Of a stretch of DNA of 22,573 nucleotides, positions 1-9,849 are shown piece after piece. The notes under the pieces are model-generated. The model worked only from the letters and a program-made list of their open reading frames with translations. It did not search any database and was not told the DNA's origin. This DNA is from Conidiobolus incongruus B7586 (Eukaryota; Entomophthoromycota; Entomophthoromycetes; Entomophthorales; Conidiobolaceae), in NCBI GenBank assembly GCA_000697335.1, contig JNEM01006081.1, positions 1 to 22,573 of the forward strand, read 5' to 3'. How positions within the stretch are numbered: position 1 is the stretch's first letter; each line of letters opens with the position of its first letter. The translations under genes were made by a program, and so were the position numbers.

Positions 1-2307
1 TTATTGATTTAATTAATTAATATGGCTTTTTCAATTTTTTTTAATTTTTATTATTTTTTAAATATTATTAATCATTATTTTTTATTAATATTATATTATA
101 TATTGATATTATATATTTTTAATATAATTAAATTAACTAATATATCTGAATTTTAATTAAACTCAATGATATATTAAATTGATTAGGTTATTATTAATTT
201 AACTCTTTTTATAAATTATACCCACTTTGCCATTTATTACTGTTATAATACTTAATTTAATAAGATTTGGAATTATAGGATTGTTAAGTATATTTATTTA
301 AATTAATATTTAATTTATTTAAGCAAGTCATAGAATATATAGATTGGCTTGAATATTATAACTTTTAATTAATATTTTTATTTAATTTTATTTTCAAATA
401 ATTAATAAAAAGTACTAAATAAATACATTTTTATTTCTATATAAAAATATTCAAGTTTATTAGAAAATATTATTTTAAAATTAACTTATAATTAATTAGT
501 TTTATTTTATTTTCTTAATTTATTAAAATATATATTAAGTTCATTAATTTCAATAAAAACCAGTTTTTTACAAATAAATTAAACAATGATATTTCAATAT
601 TATTTAATATAAAGTTAAGACAGGAACTAATATCTTAAATAATATAATATACAGGGTACCTCTCTATAATATATTGAACTTATTATTTATAGTCTTATTT
701 TTAGTTTTTTGATGATACCCTTGTGTAATATTTGTTTTCAATTTATATATAATAACTTGCTTGATATTAGTGACTATATAAAGCCTGAATCTACTTGGAG
801 TTTGTATGGTTCTAGTCTTTCCAAACCTATCACAGTGTCTAAAACTGTTGATTAGATTTAAATATAATTTTGTATTTTGAATATAAAAATATAGTTAGAA
901 TTATTTATATTTCATAAAGGATGATCATAGTGTAATTAATGCTGTAATATTTGAAACTAAATGCTATTGTAAAATAATATCCAAGTATCTGTGATGTAAA
1001 TGATAATTTATTAGTCCTTAATTAAATTTTAATAAGCGTACTTAGAACTAGTGATAATTCTGAAAAAAGTTTTAAATCAATGAATTTGAAAATTTCAATA
1101 ACCTCAATAAAATCTCCAAATTTTTTACAAAATAAAATAAAAATAGAAAAATTGATAATTATAGAAACATAAATGATAACATTTATAATTAGATAGTTTT
1201 ACCTAATTGAGTGCTAATCCAAATATTTGGGAGATCTTTATATTCCCAATTTTTGATAGTTTATGTTCAAGTAGGGTTAAGGGAGTTGAAAAGAATATGA
1301 TTTATTTATTCAATACAATCGTATCACGATTTGTATTGCATATTATTCTAGTTTAAAAAGTAAACAATGAACATTCTTTTAAACTTTTTTGAGTAACTTT
1401 TCACATTCATTTGATAGTTTGATGATTTTTGAAAATTATTGTATTTGTAAATATATAGGATGCCTTATTATTAGTTAAGTTAATAATGTATATTTTGCTT
1501 ACTTCGGGCATCTAATTCATTTAATAGCAATACTAAGTATTATGTTTTATTATATCCATAAAATTATATGATTATAAAAATTTTTATATAATATTACCAA
1601 AGTGTATAAATATATATTCATTAAAAAATATTTATTCATATCAAATCCTTAAACATATAAAAATGTTTTATTATATCAAATGATATAATTTTCAAGTAGA
1701 TTTTATGTCATGATTTCAATTGTTCACATATTATATAAATAGGCTTAGACTCCTTCATTTTTCAACCCACCTTAATCATTTATTAAAGTTGAAAATTAAT
1801 CTTTATTGTGTATTTATATCTTAAATATCTCTTATTACATTTTAATTTAATATAACATTATCCAAATAAATAGTTTGAAAATATGATAAAATTATTTATA
1901 TATCAAAAGTTGACTTAAATTAGAAAGTCAGGTTGTAGAAAATTTAAATAATTGATAGATTGACTTTGTTACAATAAATTATGAAATTTATTTATCATTT
2001 TGATATTTTCAAATACTTTTGTGATTGGATAATTTGATAGAAACAAAAATATTGAAACTAGATTTTAAAAGGCACTAAAATATGAATATTTGAAGTATGA
2101 AATCATCGAAATAAAGATTTGTTAGTGAAATAACATATAGATTCGTACACAAATATTTATTTTATTATATACACTGACTATCTTATATGTATATATATAA
2201 ATTGAACAATAAGAAAAAATAAATAACAGAAGTATATATAATTCTTAATAAAGAGGGAATCAAGACTTTATAATTGGGGTAGAAGAGAGGTGAGAGGAAT
2301 TTTCTAA
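1..2307. other. AT-rich spacer without recognised genes
   Basis: This stretch is almost entirely A and T with many short poly-A and poly-T runs, and I see no open frame or codon pattern that looks like a gene. A short less AT-rich patch around 770-850 carries a TATA-like string (ctatataaag) and could be a worn piece of an old element or promoter, but nothing supports a family. A small hairpin at 1311-1338 is listed separately. Composition changes sharply near 2280, where the 3' end of the phosphodiesterase gene begins. Confidence 0.6.
1311..1338. repeat. Short inverted repeat (hairpin)
   Basis: The arm caatacaatcgt (1311-1322) is followed by three bases and then acgatttgtattg (1326-1338). 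The second arm is the reverse complement of the first apart from one extra T. This gives a 12-bp stem with a single bulge and a 3-nt loop. It is more GC-containing than its surroundings. Its function is unknown. Confidence 0.5.
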
Positions 2308-2481
2308 TTATGGAATGGAGCGCGAGTGGGTGATAGGGGAAGATGGATCGTCCGGCGGTTGTAACGTCTCTGGAGAAGTAACGAGAGCACGATTTGATAA
2401 TAGGAATTGATGATGAGGTGAGTGTGGCTTTTCAGAATATTTACTGGTTTCTAGTTTCTCACTAGGATGAAATTCTTGACA
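2308..2481 (-). other. Possible third exon of the phosphodiesterase gene
   Basis: Beyond the TGA at 2521 the same strand holds an open frame of about 57 codons that ends with TAA at 2308-2310. It is rich in Ser, Pro, His and Thr, and its base composition matches the gene rather than the AT-rich spacer, which starts just beyond it. A 48-nt intron (2529-2482, gtgtcg...tatgag) would join it in phase. That size fits the other introns, but the splice sites are weak. Alternatives that also keep the frame are 2537-2475 (63 nt) and 2548-2462 (87 nt, donor gtatga, acceptor cctag). Confidence 0.5.
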
Positions 2482-3977
2482 CTCATAGCACCCCGGTGAA
2501 GCAAGCTTAATTACTTAAATTCACGACACCGGGGTACTATGCTCATACTGTGAAGACAAGCTCTCAGTACTAGAAACTTTGGTCAGAGTGTGTTTGAGGA
2601 GAGAATTGAAGACGTTCATCCTATCTGGAGAGCAGTTATCTCGTTTTCTCCCAGAATGTTGGCGTGCCCACGTCCTCGTCTTTCGTGTATGTCGATATGC
2701 AAAGCGAGAACCATCACTGGAATGTCGCCTAACATCGTCGTTAAAAGATAAAGGAATATCGACAGTACCAGGAGAAAAGCTGACGCGGCGCGCAAATTGA
2801 GGATCGACATTGTGGCGAGCAGAGGGAGGAGCAGATGTAGAGTCTGCAGAATATGAATTTGTTTTGATTTGAATCCAGTTCATTCTATTACTCTGAAGAT
2901 TGACAACTAGTTCGTAACATTTGGGAAGAATTTGTGAAAGAGTAAAGAAGAAGGGCTGGACAAGATATTCATCAAAATCAAGGGCAATCTGGTGCTGGGC
3001 GTGGCACTCTCGATCCATGTTGAGGGAAACGGGAAGGTGAGCTTGCTTTTCCAAGTCACCCTGATGATAGAATTCTTGAACTACCAAATCTGACCAGGTT
3101 TTACAAAGATTCCAAGGACGAGCAGGGTTGCTGATATCGGCAGCATGAATAATTGCAGTGGATACTTTTAAGCGGAGTTCAACAGTGTCCATGACGTTGG
3201 AAAATAAAGGTTGAGGCTCTTCAACTAAACCTTGAGAAGGATCCAAAGGAGGTGAAGGAGATGATTCTGAAGAAATCATAGGTTGGCTATCACAGATAAT
3301 TCTCTTCATGTCCTCAAGTATCTGGAAGTGAAACTTCATATCAGTAAATAAAATAAGTTCTTCAATCCTTTGCTCAAGGAAGCTTTTAATTGGTGATTTA
3401 TCAAGTAGTTGGTGTTTGTTAAGAAGCTGCTGAGTCAAATGACATGAATGCGTTTCTAAAATGGAGTTTTCTTGATATTTTTGAGCTAAAGGTGTGTTGG
3501 CATTGATTTGATAAACGTTATTTGTTCCAGGCTAAAGATATTAATTAGAAAAAATACAGAAAAATTTAATAGATTGAGACTTACATGACCAATATCGTGG
3601 CAAAGAGAAGCAATCATCAAAGCCAAAATATCATCTTGCTCAAGATATGCGTTGGCATTACAGTTAGCCAAAAAATGATAAACAATAATGGATACATCAA
3701 CAGCGTGATGGAACGAGTGGTATGGATTGGCAAAATAACCCCTTTCAACATCTGATATAAAATGAAGCAAGTCCATATCTGTTATATTGATAAAGTCTAC
3801 CAAATCCAACTTTTTAAATAAACTTAAAACAGTACCACAGAGTTGACCAGTAGAAAGGGACCAAGGGTCAAAATTGAGTCCCAAGTCAATATCGGACTGA
3901 CCAGATAATTGTGCTTCAGAAGTTTTTAAAGCAACTTCGTACTGGTTTTGGTTTGATAATTCAGAATGAGAATACAT
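2308..3977 (-). CDS. Class I 3',5'-cyclic-nucleotide phosphodiesterase (PDE2/PDE4-type catalytic domain)
   Basis: This enzyme hydrolyses cAMP (and perhaps cGMP) to the 5'-monophosphate, and in fungi it sets the level of PKA signalling. Exon 1 is 3977-3585 and exon 2 starts at 3531; the 53-nt intron (gtaagt...tttag) falls inside the metal motif HDxxHxGxxN, between HDIGH and PGTNN. The metal site is complete: the YHSFHHAVDV box (His87 as likely general acid, His91), His127-Asp128, His131 and HAADISNP (Asp263). Gln312 is the likely purine-binding glutamine. A Ser/Pro-rich insert of about 20 residues lies near 212-242, longer than in human PDE4. The catalytic domain fills most of the protein and only a short N-terminus precedes it. 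An in-frame TAA five codons upstream supports the start. If unspliced at the end, the protein stops at 2521 (467 residues). Splicing 2529-2482 (48 nt) would instead add exon 3 (2481-2308), giving 522 residues with a Ser/Pro-rich tail. The family is certain; the last exon is inferred. Confidence 0.88.
2484..2541 (-). other. Strong stem-loop at the end of the phosphodiesterase reading frame
   Basis: The arms 2484-2498 (catagcaccccggtg) and 2527-2541 are reverse complements at 14 of 15 positions. The one mismatch would be a G-U wobble in the minus-strand transcript. The 28-nt loop contains the TGA stop codon. The stem is unusually GC-rich for this window. If the proposed third exon is real, one arm covers the donor site and the other ends two bases before the acceptor AG, so folding would bring the splice sites together or mask them. 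It could instead be a 3'-UTR structure. Confidence 0.7.
3532..3584 (-). other. Phosphodiesterase intron 1 (53 nt)
   Basis: The intron starts with gtaagt and ends with tctttag, in phase 0. Its removal joins ...HDIGH to PGTNN..., which restores the family metal-binding signature exactly. Reading through it instead gives an AT-rich tail and a stop. Confidence 0.93.
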
Positions 3978-4450
3978 GCTTATTTTTAATTATACAGGAG
4001 ATATCAATATTGAGAAATATGAGATTTGTACAAATATCCACACTTTTAGGTGTGTAGGGTATATCGGTTAATGGTAGAAATAAAAGTACAGTTTAGTGGT
4101 GTAATAAATAAACAATAAATTGAACAAGGAACTAGATAAATATGGTTGTAATCAAGTTTGTGTAAGGTAAATGTATATAACAAATGATATGAATATTTAG
4201 GGTTGGTATATGTACAGTTTGAAGCTTTTATAGACTTTGACTAGAGCTAATATACAAGATTCTAGAGAGCGTTGGTGAGTGATAGAATCGATAAGAGGAG
4301 AGTTTGGGTTCTATATGGTGGTCAGAAGAATGAAAGAATAGGTGAGTATGTACAAATCTAAATAGAAGAAGACGAGAAATAGAGAATGTAAAAATACACT
4401 CTATTGAATAACGGGCCTAAAACAGAGACTGAGAGACAGAGATAATTCAG
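3978..4450 (-). other. Probable 5' leader of the phosphodiesterase mRNA, free of ATG
   Basis: On the minus strand no ATG occurs from 3978 to 4475, about 500 nt, although the sequence is AT-rich and several would be expected by chance. The region lies between a TATA-like box at 4451-4460 and the start codon at 3977. A transcription start in the pyrimidine-rich run near 4424-4440 would give a leader of about 450 nt. Upstream introns cannot be excluded. Confidence 0.55.
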
Positions 4451-4531
4451 GTATTTATACTAGTCAGCAATTGTACATAATTCTTAATTATTAATTGCGA
4501 ATGATTGGCTGAAATAAATTGGTTGACCAAT
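4451..4531 (-). promoter_or_regulatory. Core promoter of the phosphodiesterase gene (TATA plus CCAAT boxes)
   Basis: Read on the minus strand, GTATAAATAC at 4460-4451 is a TATA box. It is followed by a CT-rich stretch (CTCTGTCTCTCAG, around 4440-4425) that resembles an initiator. Upstream are three CCAAT pentamers: 4508-4504 and 4522-4518 on the minus strand, and 4527-4531 on the plus strand. The last two form a perfect palindrome, attggttgaccaat (4518-4531). CCAAT boxes are bound by the fungal HAP/CBF complex; binding here is inferred. Confidence 0.6.
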
Positions 4532-6712
4532 GGGAAGGAGAATCTATCAATTATTAAGAAAATCAGCGGGGGAGAAAGATTAGCGAATGAGTGGTGGGTG
4601 AAAAGAGTGGATTTTTAATTAAGAAATTTCCACCCAACCAAAATCCAAACTGAATAACTTCCTCTCAAGACCCTAATTGCTGATTGGCCAGATTAGCCAT
4701 CAAAATCTTATGCCTAACAATATGGGTTAAAAAAATCAATTAGCTTAATTGAACATAGATGCAGAATGCTGACCCAAAGCTAATACCATTGCTGAATAAG
4801 AGGCAAATTATCAAGTTAATGGAGTGAATAATAATGTGCATATGCCTAAAGAGTCATGAATAGTATCTAATTATATTGCCAACTCTAGTCTAAAACGAAA
4901 ATAATAAGATCTATTATAGAATATTCAGCGAAGAATTGGGATTTTCCTATGCGAGTCTCGGTCAAAGTATACTTGGGAGTGAATTGCAAAATATGATAGT
5001 CGAGCGTTTTATTGGATAGTTGAGATACTATCTAATCAAAATCTGGGTTGATTCCTAGAACCCCAACTTTACTCAAGGATGCCAATATCATAGCTGTTCT
5101 CAAATGTGATCTAATTAATACATTTGAAACAGGAGCAATTCAGAGTAAGCGAACTATGCTCCTTTAGTTAATGATGACCCACCCAGTTTATTCTCCGAAT
5201 TAAGATTTATAATTAATGTATAACGTGTGAGCTACTGTTAATTAATTAGTCAAAGGATTGTCCTTATCACTGTAATTATCGTTGAATTGTGACATTTTGG
5301 AGTCATATTATGTCAAAGTATGGTTTTCCTTATGACCAAATAAGGGATCAACTTGATTAAGGGGAATCCTTAACCACGCTACTTAGTTAGGCAAAGTAAA
5401 ATAATGATCAGAAAATTAAATCAGTTAGTGTATTATGAGTATATCAACAATAACAACACCAATTAGTTATGATAACAACAATATGCAATAATTAATAATA
5501 CGTTGATTGGGGAAATGATACGAATACAAAATAATCATTAAGGCTTAAGCTATGAACTTAAATGTATCTTGAACTAATTTAGTAACTGCTTTTGGGTATT
5601 GCTGGTCCGATTTGTAACAGTTTATTGCACTATAAAATCAAAATATCAATCTTTAATATTTATCTTACACAAGATAACACTTAACCAATTCACCTATTGT
5701 ACTAATTTGAAAAAGTAAAAAACAATATCAAAACATTCATCGAATACAGATTTTATTAATTGAATAGTTGAATCATGAGACAACTAATATATGGGTAAAT
5801 ATTTTTAGGATCCATAAAGATCTCTGATAATGTTTAAGTGTACAATTGAATTTTTCACATATCTAAGTTCAGTAGCTTACACAATGTATCCAAATTACCT
5901 AATATCGTAATCTAATTTACTAAAACTATATCCAGTATCAAGAGTGAAATATCTATCATATATAATATCAATTAAATAAATCATTAATTAATTGGAGAAT
6001 ATTTTATGATGATATATCTATGATAAATAATTAAATTAATATGAATTAACGAGTATATCATGAAAAATAGAACCATATTTCAAGCTTAAAAACGTGGATG
6101 TCTAACAAATTGAAATTTTAATCTATAAAATTGAGGAAATATCAAGATCTAATAAACTCCAATTTGCTCTTGAGACTATTTCAAATAAATAATAATAATT
6201 ATAGAAAAACTATTCGATAACAGTCAAAATATCAGGTTAAATGAATTCAACTTTTGATAACAATTCATCTTAAAATTTTAACAGAGATTAATAGAAAAGG
6301 TAATATGAAATAAAATCAATAAACCTCAATCCATTGTATTAATAACTTTTAATTAATCATTAAGTAACTGAAAAGTTCACTTATAGCCAAATAGTTTTAA
6401 TCATCTCCTCACTTCCTTTTTATTCACTGTTATTCGACTTATAATTTTTTTTATTGAATAAAAAACATAATTTAAATTTCTAAATCAAAGCTAAATAGGA
6501 ATTTCCCCTGTATATTATTTACCCAACTATTTTTTCAAAGCTTGCTTTATGATATTATATTTTTAGAATTAATATAACTTAATCGATATAATTAAATAAA
6601 TTATAAATTGTAATATTGTTAATATAATTTTTAACTAAAATTATAATTAAATATTATTAAAAAAGGTATTAAATATTAAAAATAAATTTTGAAACTTTTA
6701 GTTAAATTTTAA
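4532..6712. other. Spacer with a less AT-rich, unidentified block (about 4560-5640)
   Basis: From about 4560 to 5640 the sequence is clearly less AT-rich than the surrounding spacers. All frames have stops, but short runs look protein-like, for example about 45 open codons at 5035-5168 on the plus strand. No family motif was recognised. It may be a very old gene or mobile element, or simply non-coding sequence upstream of the phosphodiesterase promoter. From 5640 to 6712 it grades into plain AT-rich DNA with no features seen. Confidence 0.4.
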
Positions 6713-8495
6713 ATAATTTTTAGATCGTGGATTTCAGTTGAAATCAAAATAGAATTTGGTGGTACATTATTCAAGACCAATCAAGTGTATAAAAATTTTT
6801 TTTCTCGTCGATTACACAATACTGAGATCCGAGCTTTAATTCTTGGTTTACACTCAGAAATAACTATCCCGATGCATTCCGCTGAATTTAAATATCATTG
6901 ATTGATTTAAGGGTTCATTAGATTTACTTTAATATATCACTTCACCCAAATGTAAATGATTCAATACTATGGATGTTGAACTGAAATAATAAATAATATT
7001 TGGCAAATCATATAGTCTATATTCTGATCAAGTCGGAATATATATTAATAAATTAATTTTCAATTCAAAGCTATAAATCTAGATAAGATGAATTTTATCC
7101 AATAATTTGAGTATGTTATAAATCCTGCAAGATTAATATAAAGAGGTTTTGAATTTTGGGTTGAATTGAATTAAAGTTTAAATCATATTAACCATGTGGA
7201 TGTAAGTCTTACATAAACTGATTCAGATCATCCCTACACTTAGTTAACAGCCTTTTATCATTATCATTTTAATCTCATTAAATATTCTTATAAGATCAAC
7301 ATTGAATAGATTCTACATTATAGTTATAAAATTACTAATATAGATTTTCTAATAAGTAAAGTTTTCAAAACCACTTCAATAATTTAAATACTCGTAAATT
7401 TCAAGACAATCCATTCCATTAAAGATTTGAATCAGAAATATTAATCAATCTTAAACCAATGAAATGGTGTCAAATTAATTCTTACAAGATTACAGTTTGT
7501 ATAGTTGATTATAGATTTTTATCATTAGGTTTTAGATCACTTGTTATGACTACTATATTTTTAGTATATAAATCAATTGATAAATTATAAATTACCTTCT
7601 AGTATTAAATATAATAAAATATTAAATAATTAATTCCGAAATTTATGTTTCATTATTACTTTAATAATGAAATCATTCAGATCTTTTAAAGCTATGCAAG
7701 TTTGACTCATGGCATTTCAATTTAAATTAACCAATAAGATTCAACTAAATTTGTTTTGATCTTGGTTATTCGTTTATAATAAAACTGATTTTTAGGTATT
7801 ATTAATATTATTATAATATATTTATTAAAAATATTTAGCTGAAATCGTATAATTTATGAATAATTTTGAATAATAAAGTGAGTGTAAGTTAAATAATAGA
7901 TTTTCAAACTCTAAAATAAGATCAAGAACAATTATCAAATAATGAACCATAAATTCAAAATTGTTTAGTTTCAAGAAAATTGAACTCAAAGTTGAAACCT
8001 CATTTCAAATCACTTAATTACTATGAAACTAATCAATCCTTTCATTAATTTCGCATTTTGTTCAAAGAAATTGACAAGATTGTTACATTTATTACTTGAG
8101 AAACTTGTGATGATTAATGATAATAGTGCCATCTCGCTCCAAATACAATTTATTCAATATTTGTTAATTGTTATTTGGAAGCAGGAATTAAGTAATTTCA
8201 AATATAAGGATAATTTCGATAACAGACCTTGAACTAAAATTTTTTTATATTATAACACGTTGAATTAAAATTAAAATTTCAATCAATTTAAATATATATT
8301 AGTCTTGTATGGCGTAGAAATTTTAAATATGAAAGATTTTTTGTCTATTGTACCTGAAATAATAGTACTATTAAAGGGCGGCAATTTGAATGCTTGGATC
8401 ATAATAACCTCCTTCCTCCTAGTTTGATTCAACTCAATTTGGAAGGTAGTTATATTAATTTGAATATATTATTAGAACTGACTAGAATAGATTGA
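6713..8495 (+). pseudogene. Scattered relics of protein-coding sequence, possibly an F-box/LRR-like gene
   Basis: Several short open frames on the plus strand, separated by stops, read like eroded protein. 6713-6901 gives 62 codons including SRRLHNTEIRALILGLHSE. 7423-7590 gives 55 codons. 8275-8427 gives 50 codons including LYGVEILN. 8385-8495, in another frame, includes LPPSLIQLNLEGSYINL, which fits the leucine-rich-repeat pattern LxxLxL. None starts with a convincing ATG or reaches normal gene length. Whether they come from one gene or several is not known. F-box/LRR families are often expanded in fungi, so that is a reasonable but unproven origin. The 69-codon ATG frame at 8023-8232 lies inside this stretch and shows no recognisable domain. 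Confidence 0.35.
8275..8450 (+). repeat. Copy 1 of a diverged duplicated segment
   Basis: This segment shares cttgtatggcgtagaaat (from 8304) with the same string at 8965, an offset of 661 bases. The similarity extends on both sides, from the gaattaaaatt string upstream (about 8260 and 8919) to the tcaatttgga string downstream (about 8433 and 9089). Translated, both copies contain LYGVEILN followed by a common pattern F..I..E...L.K, so the duplication probably carried coding sequence. Confidence 0.6.
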
Positions 8496-8918
8496 AATTA
8501 CTAATGGAAATTTAGTCTATAAATATAATTTTCAATGAGTTTGATACGATTATGAATATTTGAATTGAATAACAGAATTCAATCTTTCCTCTATGATGAG
8601 TCGGATTCCATGAAATATTTTTGATTATATAAACTTTAAACAATTATCTTGATATAGAATCCGAATAAACAAATAAAAACCAAAGTGTATATAATATCGA
8701 ATACCAATATTCAATTTATAAATATTACATATTTCATTTTAATTTATATTTTCTTATAATTTTATTTTATATTTATTAAAATCAAGTTGCCTAAAAATTT
8801 GAATAATTGTAATACAAACAAATTTTTGAAATTTTGAGTATGAAGGGTTAATGTCACTCCTAATGAATTAATTTTTATTATATTGAACAACAAATAAATC
8901 AAATGAATTATGATATTT

Positions 8919-9118
8919 TGAATTAAAATTGACTAAAATTTGATTAAATTATCTATATATCAGACTTGTATGGCGTAGAAATACTAAATTTGCCAACTTT
9001 TTTCACTATTATATCTGAAGTATTAGCACTAGCAAAGAGGTGGCAAAGTTATTTCAACACAATACTATCCTTCCTAAAATGTTTGAATTCAATTTGGAAA
9101 AATAATGTTTGTAGTTGA
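8919..9118 (+). pseudogene. Copy 2 of the duplicated coding relic
   Basis: The frame 8948-9118 is open for 56 codons with no ATG start. It includes DLYGVEILNLPTFFTIISE and later LNSIWK, matching LYGVEILN and FNSIWK translated from copy 1 near 8302-8450. Differences between the copies largely keep the amino-acid pattern, which suggests the sequence was coding when or after it duplicated. It now has no intact gene around it. The product is not identified. Confidence 0.4.
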
Positions 9119-9654
9119 AAAAGTATTATAAATGTTTTGATTGTTATAAAAAACACGTGTGGCAACTCATATAATATCAATTTTGATTTATTTATCATAA
9201 AATCAACGTGATCCAAATTAATTTAATATAACAATCAAGTTTGATCCAAAAAAAATAACAGGGATTTCATACTATAATCCGGTATTTTTCACAAAAATAT
9301 TAATTATAGAATATATAATTTTTCACGAATTCTTCTATATTTTATTAGAATTATTCTTATATTAACAATAAAATCTTGTATTTTGTGATGCAAATTTATA
9401 TTTAATATTACTTTAACAATAATTATAGAATTTTAAAATTTCATCATGATGTAACAAAAATTTAATCATTTAACTATTAGTATTGATAATTCATAATAAT
9501 TTCAATTTTATGAAAATCTGATTCTTTCTTAACTTACAGCTAAATTGAAATTGGATTAAGATTTAAAATACATTTTTGATACTGAAACTTTCAAACAATA
9601 TTTTTTTTATAATTTGATATGAAAATTAAGTAGATTCTAATCGAAATGCGGGTA

Positions 9655-9849
9655 TAGTTAATTATTAACCTAATTAAATTGACAGATATATTCAAATACG
9701 CAAATCCCTTGGTAACCACAGATTGGTTTCTTACATTTAGTAATTTATCACGTAAAATGAAGTATTTTTAAATTGATGATTGATTTTGTATCATTTATTT
9801 CAAAGGTCAAACTGCCTTGAAACACTATTTAAATCAAGTAACTGTATAA
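9655..9849 (+). pseudogene. Short coding relic, same neighbourhood
   Basis: One plus-strand frame reads DIFKYANPLVTTDWFLTFSN and continues to KYF before a TAA at 9769. After a second stop at 9781-9783 it goes on in the same frame as FKGQTALKHYLNQVTV, ending at 9849. The codon use and residue mix look like protein, not random AT-rich DNA. No domain is recognised. It may be the 3' part of the gene family that left the relics at 6713-9118. Confidence 0.35.

Noticed and set aside
770-850. TATA-like string with a less AT-rich patch, considered as an LTR remnant or promoter
   Set aside because: No gene follows, no element boundaries are visible, and it does not match the LTR at 21515.
2579-2810. 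Open frames on both strands inside the phosphodiesterase exon 2
   Set aside because: They overlap the phosphodiesterase frame and show no domain; they are shadows of it.
8023-8232. 69-codon plus-strand frame with an ATG
   Set aside because: No recognisable domain or codon pattern; it lies among coding relics and may be one of them, but is not supported as a gene by itself.
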